A stretch of 64,000 nt of DNA from Centroberyx gerrardi. Lineage: Eukaryota; Chordata; Actinopteri; Beryciformes; Berycidae. Where the stretch lies: positions 14,731,656 through 14,795,655 of the forward strand of contig NC_135998.1 of the NCBI RefSeq assembly GCF_048128805.1. Reading direction: 5' to 3'. Below, piece after piece: positions 52,515-64,000 of this stretch; the stretch's first letter is position 1; each line of letters begins with the position of its first letter. The position numbers and the translations under genes were made by a program. The notes beneath the pieces were generated by a model. It was given only the letters and a program-made list of their open reading frames with translations, was not told where the DNA came from and made no database searches.

Positions 52515-55500
52515 ATGGTTTCAACAACTGCCGCTGCAATAATACTGGTGACCACAGTAGCCACAGCGACCCAGGGCCCCCTGGTAGAGTATATGTGGCT
52601 ACTGATTGTTGGCTTCATCATCGCCTTCATCCTAGCCTTTTCTGTCGGTGCCAATGATGTTGCCAACTCATTTGGCACAGCTGTTGGCTCTGGAGTGGTC
52701 ACATTGCGACAGGCCTGCATCCTGGCCACAGTGTTTGAGACTGTGGGCTCCGTGCTCCTTGGGGCCAAAGTGAGCGAAACCATCCGCAAGGGCATTATTG
52801 ACGTGGGCATGTACAACGGCTCTGAGCATGTGTTGATGGCTGGATCCGTCAGTGCCATGTTTGGTGAGTATCTGCAGTTTATTTGAAAGAACGATAACCT
52901 AAATAACACATTTCTTGATTGCCCCAAGCTTTAATGCCCCATGCAAGAGCCGTAGCTGTCAAACCAAGACTTGGGACATCAGCTTTTAACACGCATGTAA
53001 CATTTGAACATGACAAATACTACAGAGTGTCAATGGAAAACTCATAGAATTTATTAATGTGTTGAAACTCTGTTATTCTGCTATTTAGCTTTAAACAATT
53101 TTTTACAGTGTAACATCAGTTTATCTCCTTCCTCCCTACAATAGACTTGTCTGGAGAAAAACTGATGCATTCTGATCTGCACGTTATAACTGTAATGCTG
53201 TGTATCATCTTGTGTTATACCTTAGCTATCATGTATTAAACCATAACAATGCCAAGAGCCCTTTAATGTATACATGCTTGACTATTTCCTGATTCTACAG
53301 GTTGTCTTAAAGGTGTTTGGAAGAGCAAGGTGAGCGCATGCTGAATTTAATGCGATTAATTTGTTAATTCTCAGGTTCTGCAGTGTGGCAGCTGGCCGCC
53401 TCCTTTCTTAAGCTACCCATCTCTGGAACCCACTGTATTGTTGGTGCTACTATTGGCTTCTCCCTGGTTGCCAGAGGCCAGCAAGGGGTCAAGTGGTTTG
53501 AACTCCTCCGAATTGGTGAGTCCTTGAAATCAGCTGACCTAGAAAGGTCCTCAGTGTGTGGCCGAATTGCTTAGAGCTAGTATTTACATTCTGCATCACA
53601 GACCATATTAACGTAATCTCAGGGTGTTGCCAGTAATGTAGTATTATCGTAATAGATTGGCCAGTGTTTTGTCTGTGTCGAGGCCCTTCAGTATCCAGGG
53701 TAACGGTGTTTGAAATGCATGGATGTTGGCAAAATCCGTAACATCTTGAAAGAAAACTTGGAATATGTTTTACATTCATCCGGGTTCCCGCTGTTCGGGT
53801 CTGGTTCTCCAGGCAAGTCAGGGAATATCAGGCAATTTTACAAATAGGTCACTTTACAGGAGTATACCGGAATTCATTTTGCAACTTGTTTCACACATTT
53901 ATTACATTAGATGGTGGTTTTCAGCTTTAATTTGTTCTACAGCAAGCCCAAACATAGTGTAAACCATGGCTTGACCCCTTTGGAAAAACAACATAATCAG
54001 ACCAGCAAGGAATAAAATGACTTAGTTATGGAAAGTCATGGAATTTTACATCAGGGCCACAATGGGAACCCTGATTAATTCAGAAATGGAATAAAATTGT
54101 GCAAAATGATCCACCTGTCCACTAATGGTAAAGTCAACAGTATTAACAAGGTAATGTCTTCTTTTCCAAGGAGACATTTACAAGTTATTATAATTGAGAG
54201 TTGGCATCATAGCCTCAGACACATACTATAATGTAATTTTTTTTCTTTTTTGTATAAATTCCTTAAATGAGACTTCTACCCAGACACCCATAATTAAACA
54301 CACAAAATTAAATGATCGGGAATACTTTCTAAAAAAGGGTTTTCTCAGCAGTTCTATGAAAATGGTCAACTCTCTGGTCTCGTAGGTTTGAAATGCTAAT
54401 TGTAATGAACGAATACATTGAAGATATTTGAACGCCAACAGGTGTTGTTGCCCAATGGATCATTGCAATAGCCCTCTGTAGATGAAATCTATAATGCACT
54501 AATAATTACAGTTTTTGTATGCAATTTTTCACGTCAAGTGTAAATCTTAATCAGAAAGATAGGCCTATTACTTAAATTCCACTAAAATGGAATAAGTTTT
54601 GTGTTAAGAATTATGTAACACCCATCTTTCTTTTCTGTGCAGTTGGATCCTGGTTCCTGAGCCCACTTCTGTCTGGTATAATGTCAGGCATTGTTTTCTA
54701 CTTTGTGCGCATGTTCATCTTACACAAGGTAAGCTGGCTGTTGTCAAATTCTGGAATTTCCTTCAGGAGGGTGTGTGTGTGAGGGAGTTGGTGGGTGTGT
54801 GAGGGAGTGGGTGTGAGTGTTTTTGAGAAACTTCTGGTGAGAAATGTTTGGGTGATCTGTTTCAGCACTGTAGCAGCCCATGCTCAAATTGAGGAAATGT
54901 TTGTACAAAGAATGAAGTTACTGTTCTCTCAACTAGTTCCTCATCCTCGTTATGCAGCCTGGTTCAAATCACCATCATGCCCACAGTAACCTGACAGTAA
55001 AATGGTCAGTTTTTCACACAGTGAAAGTCGTATTTCTGACCTTGCCTTGTGTTTTGTCCCTGTAGAAAGACCCCGTGCCTAACGGACTGAAGGCCCTGCC
55101 TGTCTTCTATGCCATCACCATGGGGATCAACCTGTTCTCCATCATGTTCACTGGAGCTCCGAGTGAGTATCATTGTTCCACTCCTTTTGCTCTGCATGCC
55201 TGCCCACAGCCACAGCTTAAAATAAACTGCTCCCTCAGACAGCCGGATGCCCACACTTATTCCAGACCGAACCAGACTGTGTTTACTGTTTTCACAGAAG
55301 GCTTGTTTATTTTAACATGTTGTTTTTTGGGGCTCTCTTGCCTGTGGTTCTATGTGGGTCATGACTGGAATGAAATTTTAGAGCGGAGCACAACAGGGAG
55401 ATGGAAATAAGATTTCACTTAATTCTTGACGTCAGTGTCTGTGCCCTTCAGACATGGAGGAGGAAAACAGAAGTAAAGAGGGTGTTTGAAATGACCACAA

Positions 55501-58500
55501 TTGACCACTGCCCTTAGATGTATTGCTGCTGTGCATTTGTTTAATAGTGCTCTGAATGTTCTGTTTTTGGCCTTTCCTCTTCAAGAAACTCTATTAAATG
55601 AGCAACTTTTGCTCCTTTTGTTTTCTTCTCTCTACAGGGCCTAACAGTTCAAGACGTTAGCTGGCCTGGGCCATTAAATGGCGGCTACAGGCCAGAATAT
55701 GACCAGATATCGTGCACTGATGTGTATGTGTGCGTGCACGTCAGTACACTCACAGAAAGGAGATACCTCACACTACCAGCATGGCCCATAGGCCTGCTTA
55801 GTCACATTCTGTACAGTTGTGTGAAGTGCTTCACACCTTAACACACTGTACATGGGGACCTGTATTTTGGTGCCTCACGTAAAATCAATGGAACATTACA
55901 TTCCAGACACCTTAACAAACCCATTCTATCCTCTGTGAAGGGAACAGATTTAAGTAATGAATGAGAATTACATCAGGGAGTTTATGACCACATGGACAAC
56001 ATGGTATCCACATGTATAGATGGCTATTTGTCATCAAATACAGGCTCATTGTTGGACCCCGAGACTATAGCTGAGCCAGTTTTGCACGGGGATAACCCCG
56101 CTCTTTGCCTACACAGCCAGTTTCCCAACGCCATAACAACAGTTTTGTAAGCAGTCAGTAGCCATGGATTGATAACAATGTAAAAAATATTTTTTGAAGT
56201 CAGATATCCCATGTTTGTTGCAGGCCTAGTGTTGGATAGTAAAGTACCCAGAGTTGAGCAGCAGCAAGAAGTCATTGCTGATGGATACATGCTTACGCAG
56301 CTGCATTATCTGCATGTGTACAGCATGTTTGGTTTCCTGCGATAGAACTCCACGTTCCCCTGATCTAACTCCTATTGTAGCAGTGTGATAGGACACCAAG
56401 CATCCCACAGCACATTCCTATACTCAATATATACGGCAGAGCCAGAGACCTCAAGTCAGCATGTGCAAAAAATGAATGCAACTTGGGCCAAAGAATTTGG
56501 AGGTCAAAAGTGGATCATTTACAGATGAGGCTTGATGGGAGTTGGGCTCTCAACACCTTGTAAATCACTCTGCTGCCGTCCAGTCATTGTAAAGTGAAGA
56601 TCCACCCAAAAACTGATTTTACATAGAATTCCTAGCCTCTTGGATTGTTCCACCAACTTCTGAGTTGGCAGTGAATGTCAGACTGACTTAGCAGGCGCTG
56701 AGCCTTGAAGTCCAGAGGACCTTTATCTGTTTCAGGAGTTAACAGTTAAGAACCAGAAAGTGTTCCTACGCCCTGAATCTGTCTCTTTACAGAATTGGCT
56801 TCCTGCTCCATTACTCTCTTGTGTCTAGCTTTGGATGAAGCACGTTTGTTTTTTACACTTCACCAACCTGCCAATTCTGAGCGAATTTTCCTTTTAAACA
56901 AGGGTCATTTAGTGGGGCAACTTATAAATGTGGTAATTTAGTGGGTCATCTTAATAATAGGGTCATGTTAATATTTAATAACTGCATGAGAAATTTGGTG
57001 GACACAAGGCCTGCTTTGTATGTAGCTCCAAATAGATTTACCATTGCCCAGAGTATTGAAACTTTATCTGTATAGCACTTTGTAACGTTAAGCAAAAAAG
57101 AAAAACAAAGTGCGGAGTATTGTAGTGACCCCCCCACCACCACCACCCGCCATTGATGAACTTCAATACGGTTTAGCTGGAATGCAAATTTTCTGCTTGG
57201 GTTCCCCTTTGAAAAACAAACACCCGGTGGCATTGGTTGCTTTGGGGACACTAAACACTCGGCAACATAAAAACGGCTAATCACATCACAGTAGAGATGA
57301 ATGACTTATTTTCACCGGAGCCACGATTCTGAAACAAAATGATAAGCTTCCTCAAAGGCTGCTGTTGTCAGTTGAGGTATCAAGGATAGATACTTATTGT
57401 TGAGACTAAATGTCGGGCTTGAGGAGTTTCTTCGGGGTTGGCTCTTATTCAGCTGTTACTTAATCCTAATACTCCTGGTAAGTTTTACACAAAACCTTGG
57501 ACAAAAAGTGAGGACAATTAGACAAATGTTCCTTGCCAAGTGAGTCATAAACTTTTGTCATTTTAACTGTCACTGTAATTAGGGTTTGGTGCAGAGCTGC
57601 ACTTATAGTAGTGGAAAAAAACAACAAACCATGTTATTGTGTAATGTAGGCCACGGGATACAGAGGTTACAGGGAGGGGTTTGGAACGCACCGTGGTTAA
57701 ATTCCACTTCCTGTGCAGTCCCATTCATCCCACTGCATGGCTGTGGTATAGACTCACCGCTTTTGTGTAGGAGTGTTTATCAGACAGCTAGACCGGCGCT
57801 ATTTTTCTTTTTACCCTCTTTATTTTTTTTAAGACGTGACCCACAAAAGAGTCATTATGACATAATGTGTATCCACACAAATCCCATCGGGCCATACCGA
57901 CCCCTTTCTTTCCCCTTGCTTATTTTTGTCTTCACTCTTATTTTGTTGCACCCCCCTCCAACCCAGCCATCACTGCTCAGGAGTGTCTGGCCGACCCAAC
58001 ACCTGTTTTTGGATGTCCCACCCCATGTGAAACATTCTAGTGAAAGACAGGAGGCTCAGCTGTTGCGGGGTGGGGGGGACTTCTCTGTGCCCCCTAACGG
58101 TTTTCTCTCCTCGCATGCGTCTCCCCTCCTGGAGGGAATGAGTTTGCATTGCGTAACTAAATACACATCACTTAGGTGCTGCCGTGCCCTGCAGTCTCCT
58201 GCCGCAGCATGTGAGAATGAGTCAGTGGAGAGAGTACGCTGTGGACTCTGCCCTCAACTGAACACGGCGACCGAGACACTTATCTCTGAGCCTTGGCCCC
58301 CATTTCCTTTTGTTTATCTTTCACATCCCAAACAGTCCCAACTTGGTGTTTTTTTTTTTTAATTGTGCGTGGTCAAGGTCACCTCACCAGAGACACTGGT
58401 GGAATTTTCAACAGCTCTTGTTTTTCATCCCTTTCTAACCACACTGCCGTCTTGCATCCTCTCTGTATGACAGTGGTGGCTGCTTCCTTAGGGAAACTTG

Positions 58501-61500
58501 TATTAAGCCGCTCTCTGCCAGCATGCACTGCACTGCGTTTACATCCAGCCCTCATGCACAGACTTTACTGCAGTCTTGGCAAGAGTTTGTCCTTTATGCT
58601 ACAGTAAACTGCTTCAGTGAATAACTCCCCCCTTTCTTTTTCTGTTTTTTTTTTTCCCCAAGTGAAGAAGCCTTTTAAGGAGCTCATTGTCCATGTGCAG
58701 TTGTTAGCTGGGCACTTAGGGGTCACTGTGACATCTTTCACCTTTAGGTGTTACATAACTGTTCACATCTAGGGGGTACACATGCTCGCCATATTTAACC
58801 AGGACATGGCACAATGAGGCACTGCAGTTTTGCTTCTTGTGTTGACAACCAGTGCCAAGGGACGGCACATATGGCCAGTCGTCATTGAAGATGACATTAT
58901 GTTGCCCCCTGTAGTCGGGTTCCTCCATTTATTTATGTTGTAGATGAGAATACAAGTTCATTCTGACACTGCTATCTAATTAATCTAATTTTGACACTTA
59001 TGAATATTATGTTGCCATACACTGTAGTTTTATAAGAATAATCAGTTGTAATTTCAGTATGTATTTAATGTAATTGTCTGTATTGTCCTGAGGAAGGTAG
59101 CGCCTGCTGCCTTGTTTTTTAAAACTGCCTTTCTCTTTCTCTGTTTCCCCTTTTGTGTGTGTGTGTCTGTTTCTCTGTCTGTGGCACCTGGGCCTCCTTC
59201 AGTGCTGGGATTTGACAAAATCCCTTGGTGGGGCATTCTGCTCATCTCCCTGGCCTGCTCTGTGCTGACCGCTATCGTGGTCTGGTTCATTGTCTGCCCA
59301 CGACTCAAGAAGAAGATTGAACGTAAGTCACATTTCAAGGTTTTGATTTTGGTTATGACTCAAATCGCTGTCAACAGGTTCTGCTGGCCACTGAAATGGT
59401 TGTTTCCTTACTGAAACCACTGAACAAGTGAGGGATTTAGCGTTGCACATGTAGCCTCAAACTATTCATGCTAAAGGCTTAATCTAATCCAACAAATGTA
59501 GCTCGGGGATATTTTGTCATAATGGAGTTTCTCTAATGAAATATCATTATATCTCTTTGAAAATATTGTCACCAGGTTTTTTTGTGCTATAATCCTGGAT
59601 TAAAGTAAAGTCCCAAAGACCCATCTGCATTTACACATTGAGAGTGTGGCTTGGTGTTAAAGGGGAAAACCACTCAATTTTAACCTTCATGGATGTATCC
59701 CAGTTCCTGGCTGCAACAGTTATTATAGAGTTGCATTCAGTGGTCTCTCCCATAGCTAGAAACAATTTTGTCTTGCCCCCTTTGATTTTGCAAAGATATA
59801 ACACTCTACACAGCATCTAATATAAAAAGCTGACAATACCCAGTTTCCCATTAATTTTCAATGGAACCATACCAGAATGTGAATTTTGATGACTTCACAA
59901 ATTGGTCTTTTGGTTCTCTTTATTTGTAGCTAAGTTTAGAAAGTTGTTCATTATCATCACAAATACGGATCTGAGTCTGCCTGGCTGTAGGAATAATGAC
60001 GTTTGCCTTTACCAACTGGTGGTGTCTGCAGGTTTATCTGGCCAAGCATGATCTGTCTAGATCCACCCCCATCCAGTAGACGGAAGCAGCCTAATTGGGT
60101 CATAGTGATCCTCTAATTGGTCTTTACCTCTTTAACTTAAATAGCCCTAGGTTGACTTAAGGTGTTGACATATATTGACTGCATATGTAGGGTGAAGGCT
60201 GAGGCCGTGGCTCCAGTCAGAAATAACTGCTTCAACTCCAGTCTTGACCAGTTCCAATGATGCAATGAGGCCAACTGACCAAAATGTTCCTGGCATTATC
60301 GCATAGAAAATATTGGCATTGAGTATCTGATTCACTTAAAAAAACAAATGTCATGTGAGGCACAGGCCCTGCTGAGTCTTATCTTCTTTCATAAGTGAAG
60401 CTGCTAGTGGTAGTGTAAATATGGTCTTTTTAAGGTCATAATCAATTTATCTGATCCTGTGAACAGAGGGGCTCAATTTAGTAGGACAAAAGTTTTTTTT
60501 TTTCTCTGGTTATGCAATTCTTGTAACTCCCTAGAACTAAGGTTAAAAGGAAACACATGTGCTGCGCTCATGTTCCTCTACTGTACTGCGTACATGTTTG
60601 GACACGACCCAAGCCGTCTCTCACTCCACCCCTCCTCCACTAGGAGATATCAAGTCTTCCAGCCCCTCTGAGAGCCCCCTGATGGAGAAGAGGGAGTTGA
60701 GAGAGGCCCACTGTCCAATCCTGAAGCAGACTCCCAAGGAGGGCACTACACCCACCGCCCCAGCTGCCAATCAGACCCCCTCTGCTCAGCCCCAGCCCGC
60801 TGCTGAGGAGCGCAGGGTGGCCTTTGACATCGGAGATTCTGACGATGCCGACAACAAAGAACGCAAAGTGGCCTTTGACATTGGAGATTCTGATGACACA
60901 GACTACAGCGCTGCTAATGGCGGTAAGTGTGGTGACAGGCAATGATATGTGTTTTGTTTTGTTTTGTTTTGTTTTTTTTGTTTTTTTTTTGTGGGATGGG
61001 AACAAAATGTTCCATGCATGATTTTTAGGTCTTCCTTAATGCTTTTTACTCCTCCATGGCAATAAACCCTTTTGTCTTTGTGCAGTCCCCAAACAGGTTC
61101 AGTCCAACAGTCAGGTCCAGGTCAACAACCATCAAGTCCAGAACGGTAGTGGCTCCGCCAACGCTCCCAATCAAGTCCAGTTCAACAACCAGGTTCAGTT
61201 CAACAACAGGCCCGCTCACATCCCAAGTAATGGTTACAGCCAGTACCACACAGTCCACAAGGACTCCGGCCTCTACAAGGACCTACTGCATAAGCTCCAC
61301 CTGGCCAAGGTCGGTGACTGCATGGGCGAGGGCGGCGACCGACCTATCCGCCGCAACAATAGCTACACTTCCTACACCATGGCCATCATCGGCATGCACG
61401 GAGACTACAAGCATAGGGAAGGCGAGTTCCGTTCCAGCGAGGATGGCGACAAAGGCCCGGGGTCAGGCGGTCAGGACAGGAAGCGTGTGCGTATGGACAG

Positions 61501-62490
61501 CTACACCAGCTACTGCAACGCTGTGGCGGAGCACATGGCTCCCGAGGGCCTGGGGGAGGCGGACGTGACCCTGGAGATGGGGAAGGAGGACGCGGGAAGC
61601 AGCCGAAGCTCTCTGGATGATGACGGGCTTGAGGCAGACAAGCCTGAAGTCTCGACTCTCTTCCAGTTCCTCCAAATTCTCACCGCCTGCTTTGGATCCT
61701 TCGCCCATGGAGGCAATGACGTCAGGTAGGCAGATGCCTCATGATCAAACTGATGGGATGTCGTATACATTCAAATGAGGGTTCTTTGGCATGCTCTTGG
61801 TAATTTGTTTAACTTTTGAAATAACCTCATTCTTTCATTTGCAGTAATGCCATTGGACCCTTGGTAGCTCTGTGGCTGGTGTACACAACTAGCAGTGTGA
61901 CTTCAGATGAACCAACACCCATTTGGCTGCTGCTGTACGGAGGAGTGGGTATCTGTGCCGGGCTCTGGGTGTGGGGTCGCAGAGTGATCCAGACTATGGG
62001 CAGAGACCTTACACCCATCACCCCCTCCAGGTACAGACACTACAGACCATGCAGAACTTGTTTCTCCTTAGTCAGAAAACCACATCCTCTTCAGACGTTA
62101 CTAGTCTTTTAAATTAGCACCCATGCTCAGACAGATCCACCTGAGAGACATGAGTCTTATGTTTTTTTTCCCTGCAGTGGTTTCAGCATTGAACTGGCCT
62201 CAGCCCTGACTGTCGTGGTTGCCTCTAACATTGGCCTGCCTGTCTCCACCACCCACTGCAAGGTAAGCTGGTCAAACACTGTGGTCTGGGACCCAGACTC
62301 TGAGACATGGAGAAGGGGACTATTTAATGTGTGGGAGGCTACAGTAAACAGGATCCTAATCTGGCAGTCGGTCTAAATGTGGGGCAACTTTCTCCTCAAT
62401 AAAACTTTGAGGTTCCCAGTGGAGTTCAGTAAATGTGTTGGTAATTTGACTCATGAATTTACGGGAGATAATGGTAGTCAGCTGCTTTGA

Positions 62491-62527
<37 letters not shown>

Positions 62528-62688
62528 TCCAGGTGGGCTCTGTGGTAGCAGTAGGCTGGCTGCGCTCCAGGAAGGCGGTAGACTGGCGTCTGTTCAGAAA
62601 CATCTTCATGGCGTGGTTTGTGACTGTGCCCATCTCTGGCCTGATCAGCGCTGCCATCATGGCGATCTTCACCTATGTCATCCTGTGA
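52515..62688 (+). CDS. slc20a1: Sodium-dependent phosphate transporter 1 (PiT-1), ten coding exons
   Basis: Exons: 52515-52863, 53375-53515, 54643-54728, 55066-55162, 59203-59322, 60644-60922, 61086-61725, 61845-62030, 62178-62262 and 62533-62688. Phases agree; product 712 aa (human 679). PiT-1 is a plasma-membrane symporter importing two Na+ with one phosphate. Both family signature repeats are present: [18 protein letters not shown] (from residue 45) and [15 protein letters not shown] (from about 566). Membrane segments cluster in the N- and C-terminal parts. Between them a cytoplasmic loop of roughly 270 residues carries [10 protein letters not shown], a duplicated acidic motif, a Gln-Val-Gln/Asn-rich stretch, [27 protein letters not shown] and two SYTSY motifs. 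PiT-1 rather than PiT-2 is chosen from the N-terminus and loop motifs. A uORF lies in the 5' UTR. The last intron ends in a GT repeat next to the acceptor. Confidence 0.96.
53780..54073. mobile_element. Probable MITE in slc20a1 intron 2
   Basis: The 294-base stretch starts CCGGGTTCCC and ends GGGAACCCTG, a near-perfect inverted pair. The inner sequence includes caggcaagtcagggaatatc and ggaaagtcatggaatttta, as in the fish repeat family beginning cagggttccc with repeated tcatggaattt motifs. No clear target-site duplication was found, so exact borders are uncertain. Confidence 0.6.
55163..59202 (+). other. slc20a1 intron 4, no gene seen
   Basis: This 4-kb intron contains a 258-codon stop-free stretch (57586-58362) that lacks an initial ATG and any recognisable domain, pyrimidine-rich DNA near 57800-57960 and T-runs. 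I see no exon with a protein match. Confidence 0.55.
60811..60909 (+). repeat. slc20a1: In-frame tandem duplication in slc20a1 exon 6
   Basis: Two copies of a 51-base unit (starting at 60811 and 60862) encode [17 protein letters not shown] then [17 protein letters not shown]. The copies differ at mostly synonymous sites. It adds a second acidic DIGDSDD motif to the cytoplasmic loop. Confidence 0.85.
62493..62524 (+). repeat. GT microsatellite beside the last slc20a1 splice acceptor
   Basis: Sixteen GT units end only 8 bases before the acceptor AG (aattccag, 62525-62532) of the last coding exon and replace most of the usual pyrimidine tract. Confidence 0.95.
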
Positions 62689-64000
62689 GCGTCGGGCTGC
62701 ACCCCATGCAGGGGAGGAGAGAGAACCCGCTCCAGTGTGCACCAGGAGAAGAGACTAGTTGGGAGGCCAAAATATATCGCTTACCTCAAGCCAACAACTT
62801 TGGAAGAAAAAGAAGAAAAAACAGAAATGGTTTAAAGGACTTGTGATACGGGCCTGCGGTTCTTGGCTGCATCATTCTCAACCTAGAATTGGCGGTTGTG
62901 TTTGTTCCATTTGGGCCAGATGACTTCCAAAGGGAAGATTGCATTTCTTTGTTTGTTCTGACTTTTTGCTTTTTCAATTCTCATCATTCTGTAAAGAGCT
63001 AATCAAAAAAAAAACTTTTGAATTTTTTTTTTCTAATACTCATTGCTTCCATTTTTTACTCTGGAATTATGTGTATATACAACCATGTTCTTTTTTGTTA
63101 ATATTATTTTACAAGTTAGAAAGACAAATGAACAATTAAAATGCAGTATTAGCCTTTTGCAGATATATATCTCCAGTCATAACACATGCTGAAAATAACC
63201 TAGAAGCAAAAGCAGTATTTTTAGGTGCAAAACAAGGTTATTGGTGTGTGGTTTTTCACATTTTAAATGCCAATGTCAACATAAGAGTCTTTGTTACTAG
63301 TGAATTCATAGTTTGGATCTGGTGTCCTTGTGTCCCCTTAAAGTACAAAACTTGTTTTTGTTTCCCTCCCTGTTACAGAACAGGGTTTGTGACAGTTGTC
63401 AAACAGCCACTCGACTGATTCCTCAGACTGCTGAGAGGCTGCTCAACTTATTATGATTTCCCCTTGGGTTTTCTACCATCCAGATTAGTGGATCAAGTTA
63501 ACAGCAGTGTTTTGTCTATGCTATACGCAACAATTATCATTTGAATAATTTACTATGATAAAAGCACTACTTGTACACACTGGTTGAGTACTTGCAGACA
63601 TATAGGAGAAACACTGTACCACTAATATAAAGTAGTCGGCACACTTGGCAGGAAATGACAAAGCTCCAGTGGGTGGAGTTGAGGGATCGTTGTCAGAAGT
63701 TGAGTACGCCATTATCCAGTTCTTCAGGATCTCCCGAGGCTCTACATCCTTGATGATTGTATTGCCTCAAATTACTTGGCTACTTAAATCTGACAAATGT
63801 AACGGTAGAATGTTAATTAATGCAAAAATGTGTTATCAAACAAGACCTTAAATTTTCCTGTTAAAACTTGATCGCATCAAACTAGATGGTTAAATGCTTT
63901 AGTTCTGCTCAAGCCTTCGATAGTCCTTTTTGTCTTGCAATTCAACTTATATCGGCTTTATTCCCAGTATGGTTTTTTTCTGTGGAATGTACACCTGCCT
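62689..64000 (+). other. slc20a1: slc20a1 3' UTR and flank
   Basis: Non-coding DNA follows the TGA at 62686-62688. A variant poly(A) signal ATTAAA occurs at 63135-63140. No AATAAA was noticed nearer. No further gene is evident up to the window end. Confidence 0.5.

Noticed and set aside
54950-54975. tRNA-like ggttcaaatc segment
   Set aside because: No flanking stem, anticodon arm or box A could be drawn around it.

Overview
This is vertebrate nuclear DNA, most likely from a ray-finned (teleost) fish. The genes are split by GT-AG introns, the proteins are near-identical to vertebrate families, and the spacers carry AC/GT, AGAT and CT microsatellites plus fish-type non-autonomous hAT and PIF/Harbinger elements and L2-like LINE remains. 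No bacterial, viral or CRISPR feature is visible. The species cannot be named from the sequence alone.

Layout: (1) 1-3.9 kb, upstream non-coding DNA. (2) 4.17-24.17 kb, plus strand: kcnn2 (SK2 calcium-activated potassium channel), eight coding exons plus a 9-base microexon at 17785-17793. (3) 24.2-27.6 kb, 3' UTR and repeat-rich spacer. (4) 27.72-33.62 kb, plus strand: drg1, nine exons, with a clean hAT-type element in intron 5. (5) 33.9-40 kb, spacer with splice-site and poly(A) signals that could form a non-coding transcript. (6) 42.4-47.5 kb, minus strand: stard7, eight coding exons, with a PIF/Harbinger derivative and a second hAT-type element in its introns. (7) 47.5-50.6 kb, spacer between the divergent stard7 and slc20a1 promoters. 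(8) 50.6-62.7 kb, plus strand: slc20a1 (PiT-1 sodium-phosphate symporter), a probable non-coding first exon plus ten coding exons, followed by its 3' UTR.

All four exon sets were assembled by hand. Splice phases agree at every junction, giving open proteins of 669 aa (Kcnn2 long form), 366 aa (Drg1), 408 aa (Stard7 from its first ATG) and 712 aa (Slc20a1). The genes share no pathway: membrane excitability, a translation-linked GTPase, mitochondrial phosphatidylcholine transfer, and phosphate uptake.

The most interesting observations are the Ala-Arg-Lys microexon in the kcnn2 calmodulin-binding region, a Thr in place of the usual SK Ser before the GYG filter, a long GT repeat abutting the last slc20a1 splice acceptor, and a 17-codon tandem duplication in the Slc20a1 cytoplasmic loop. 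No wholly new system was found.
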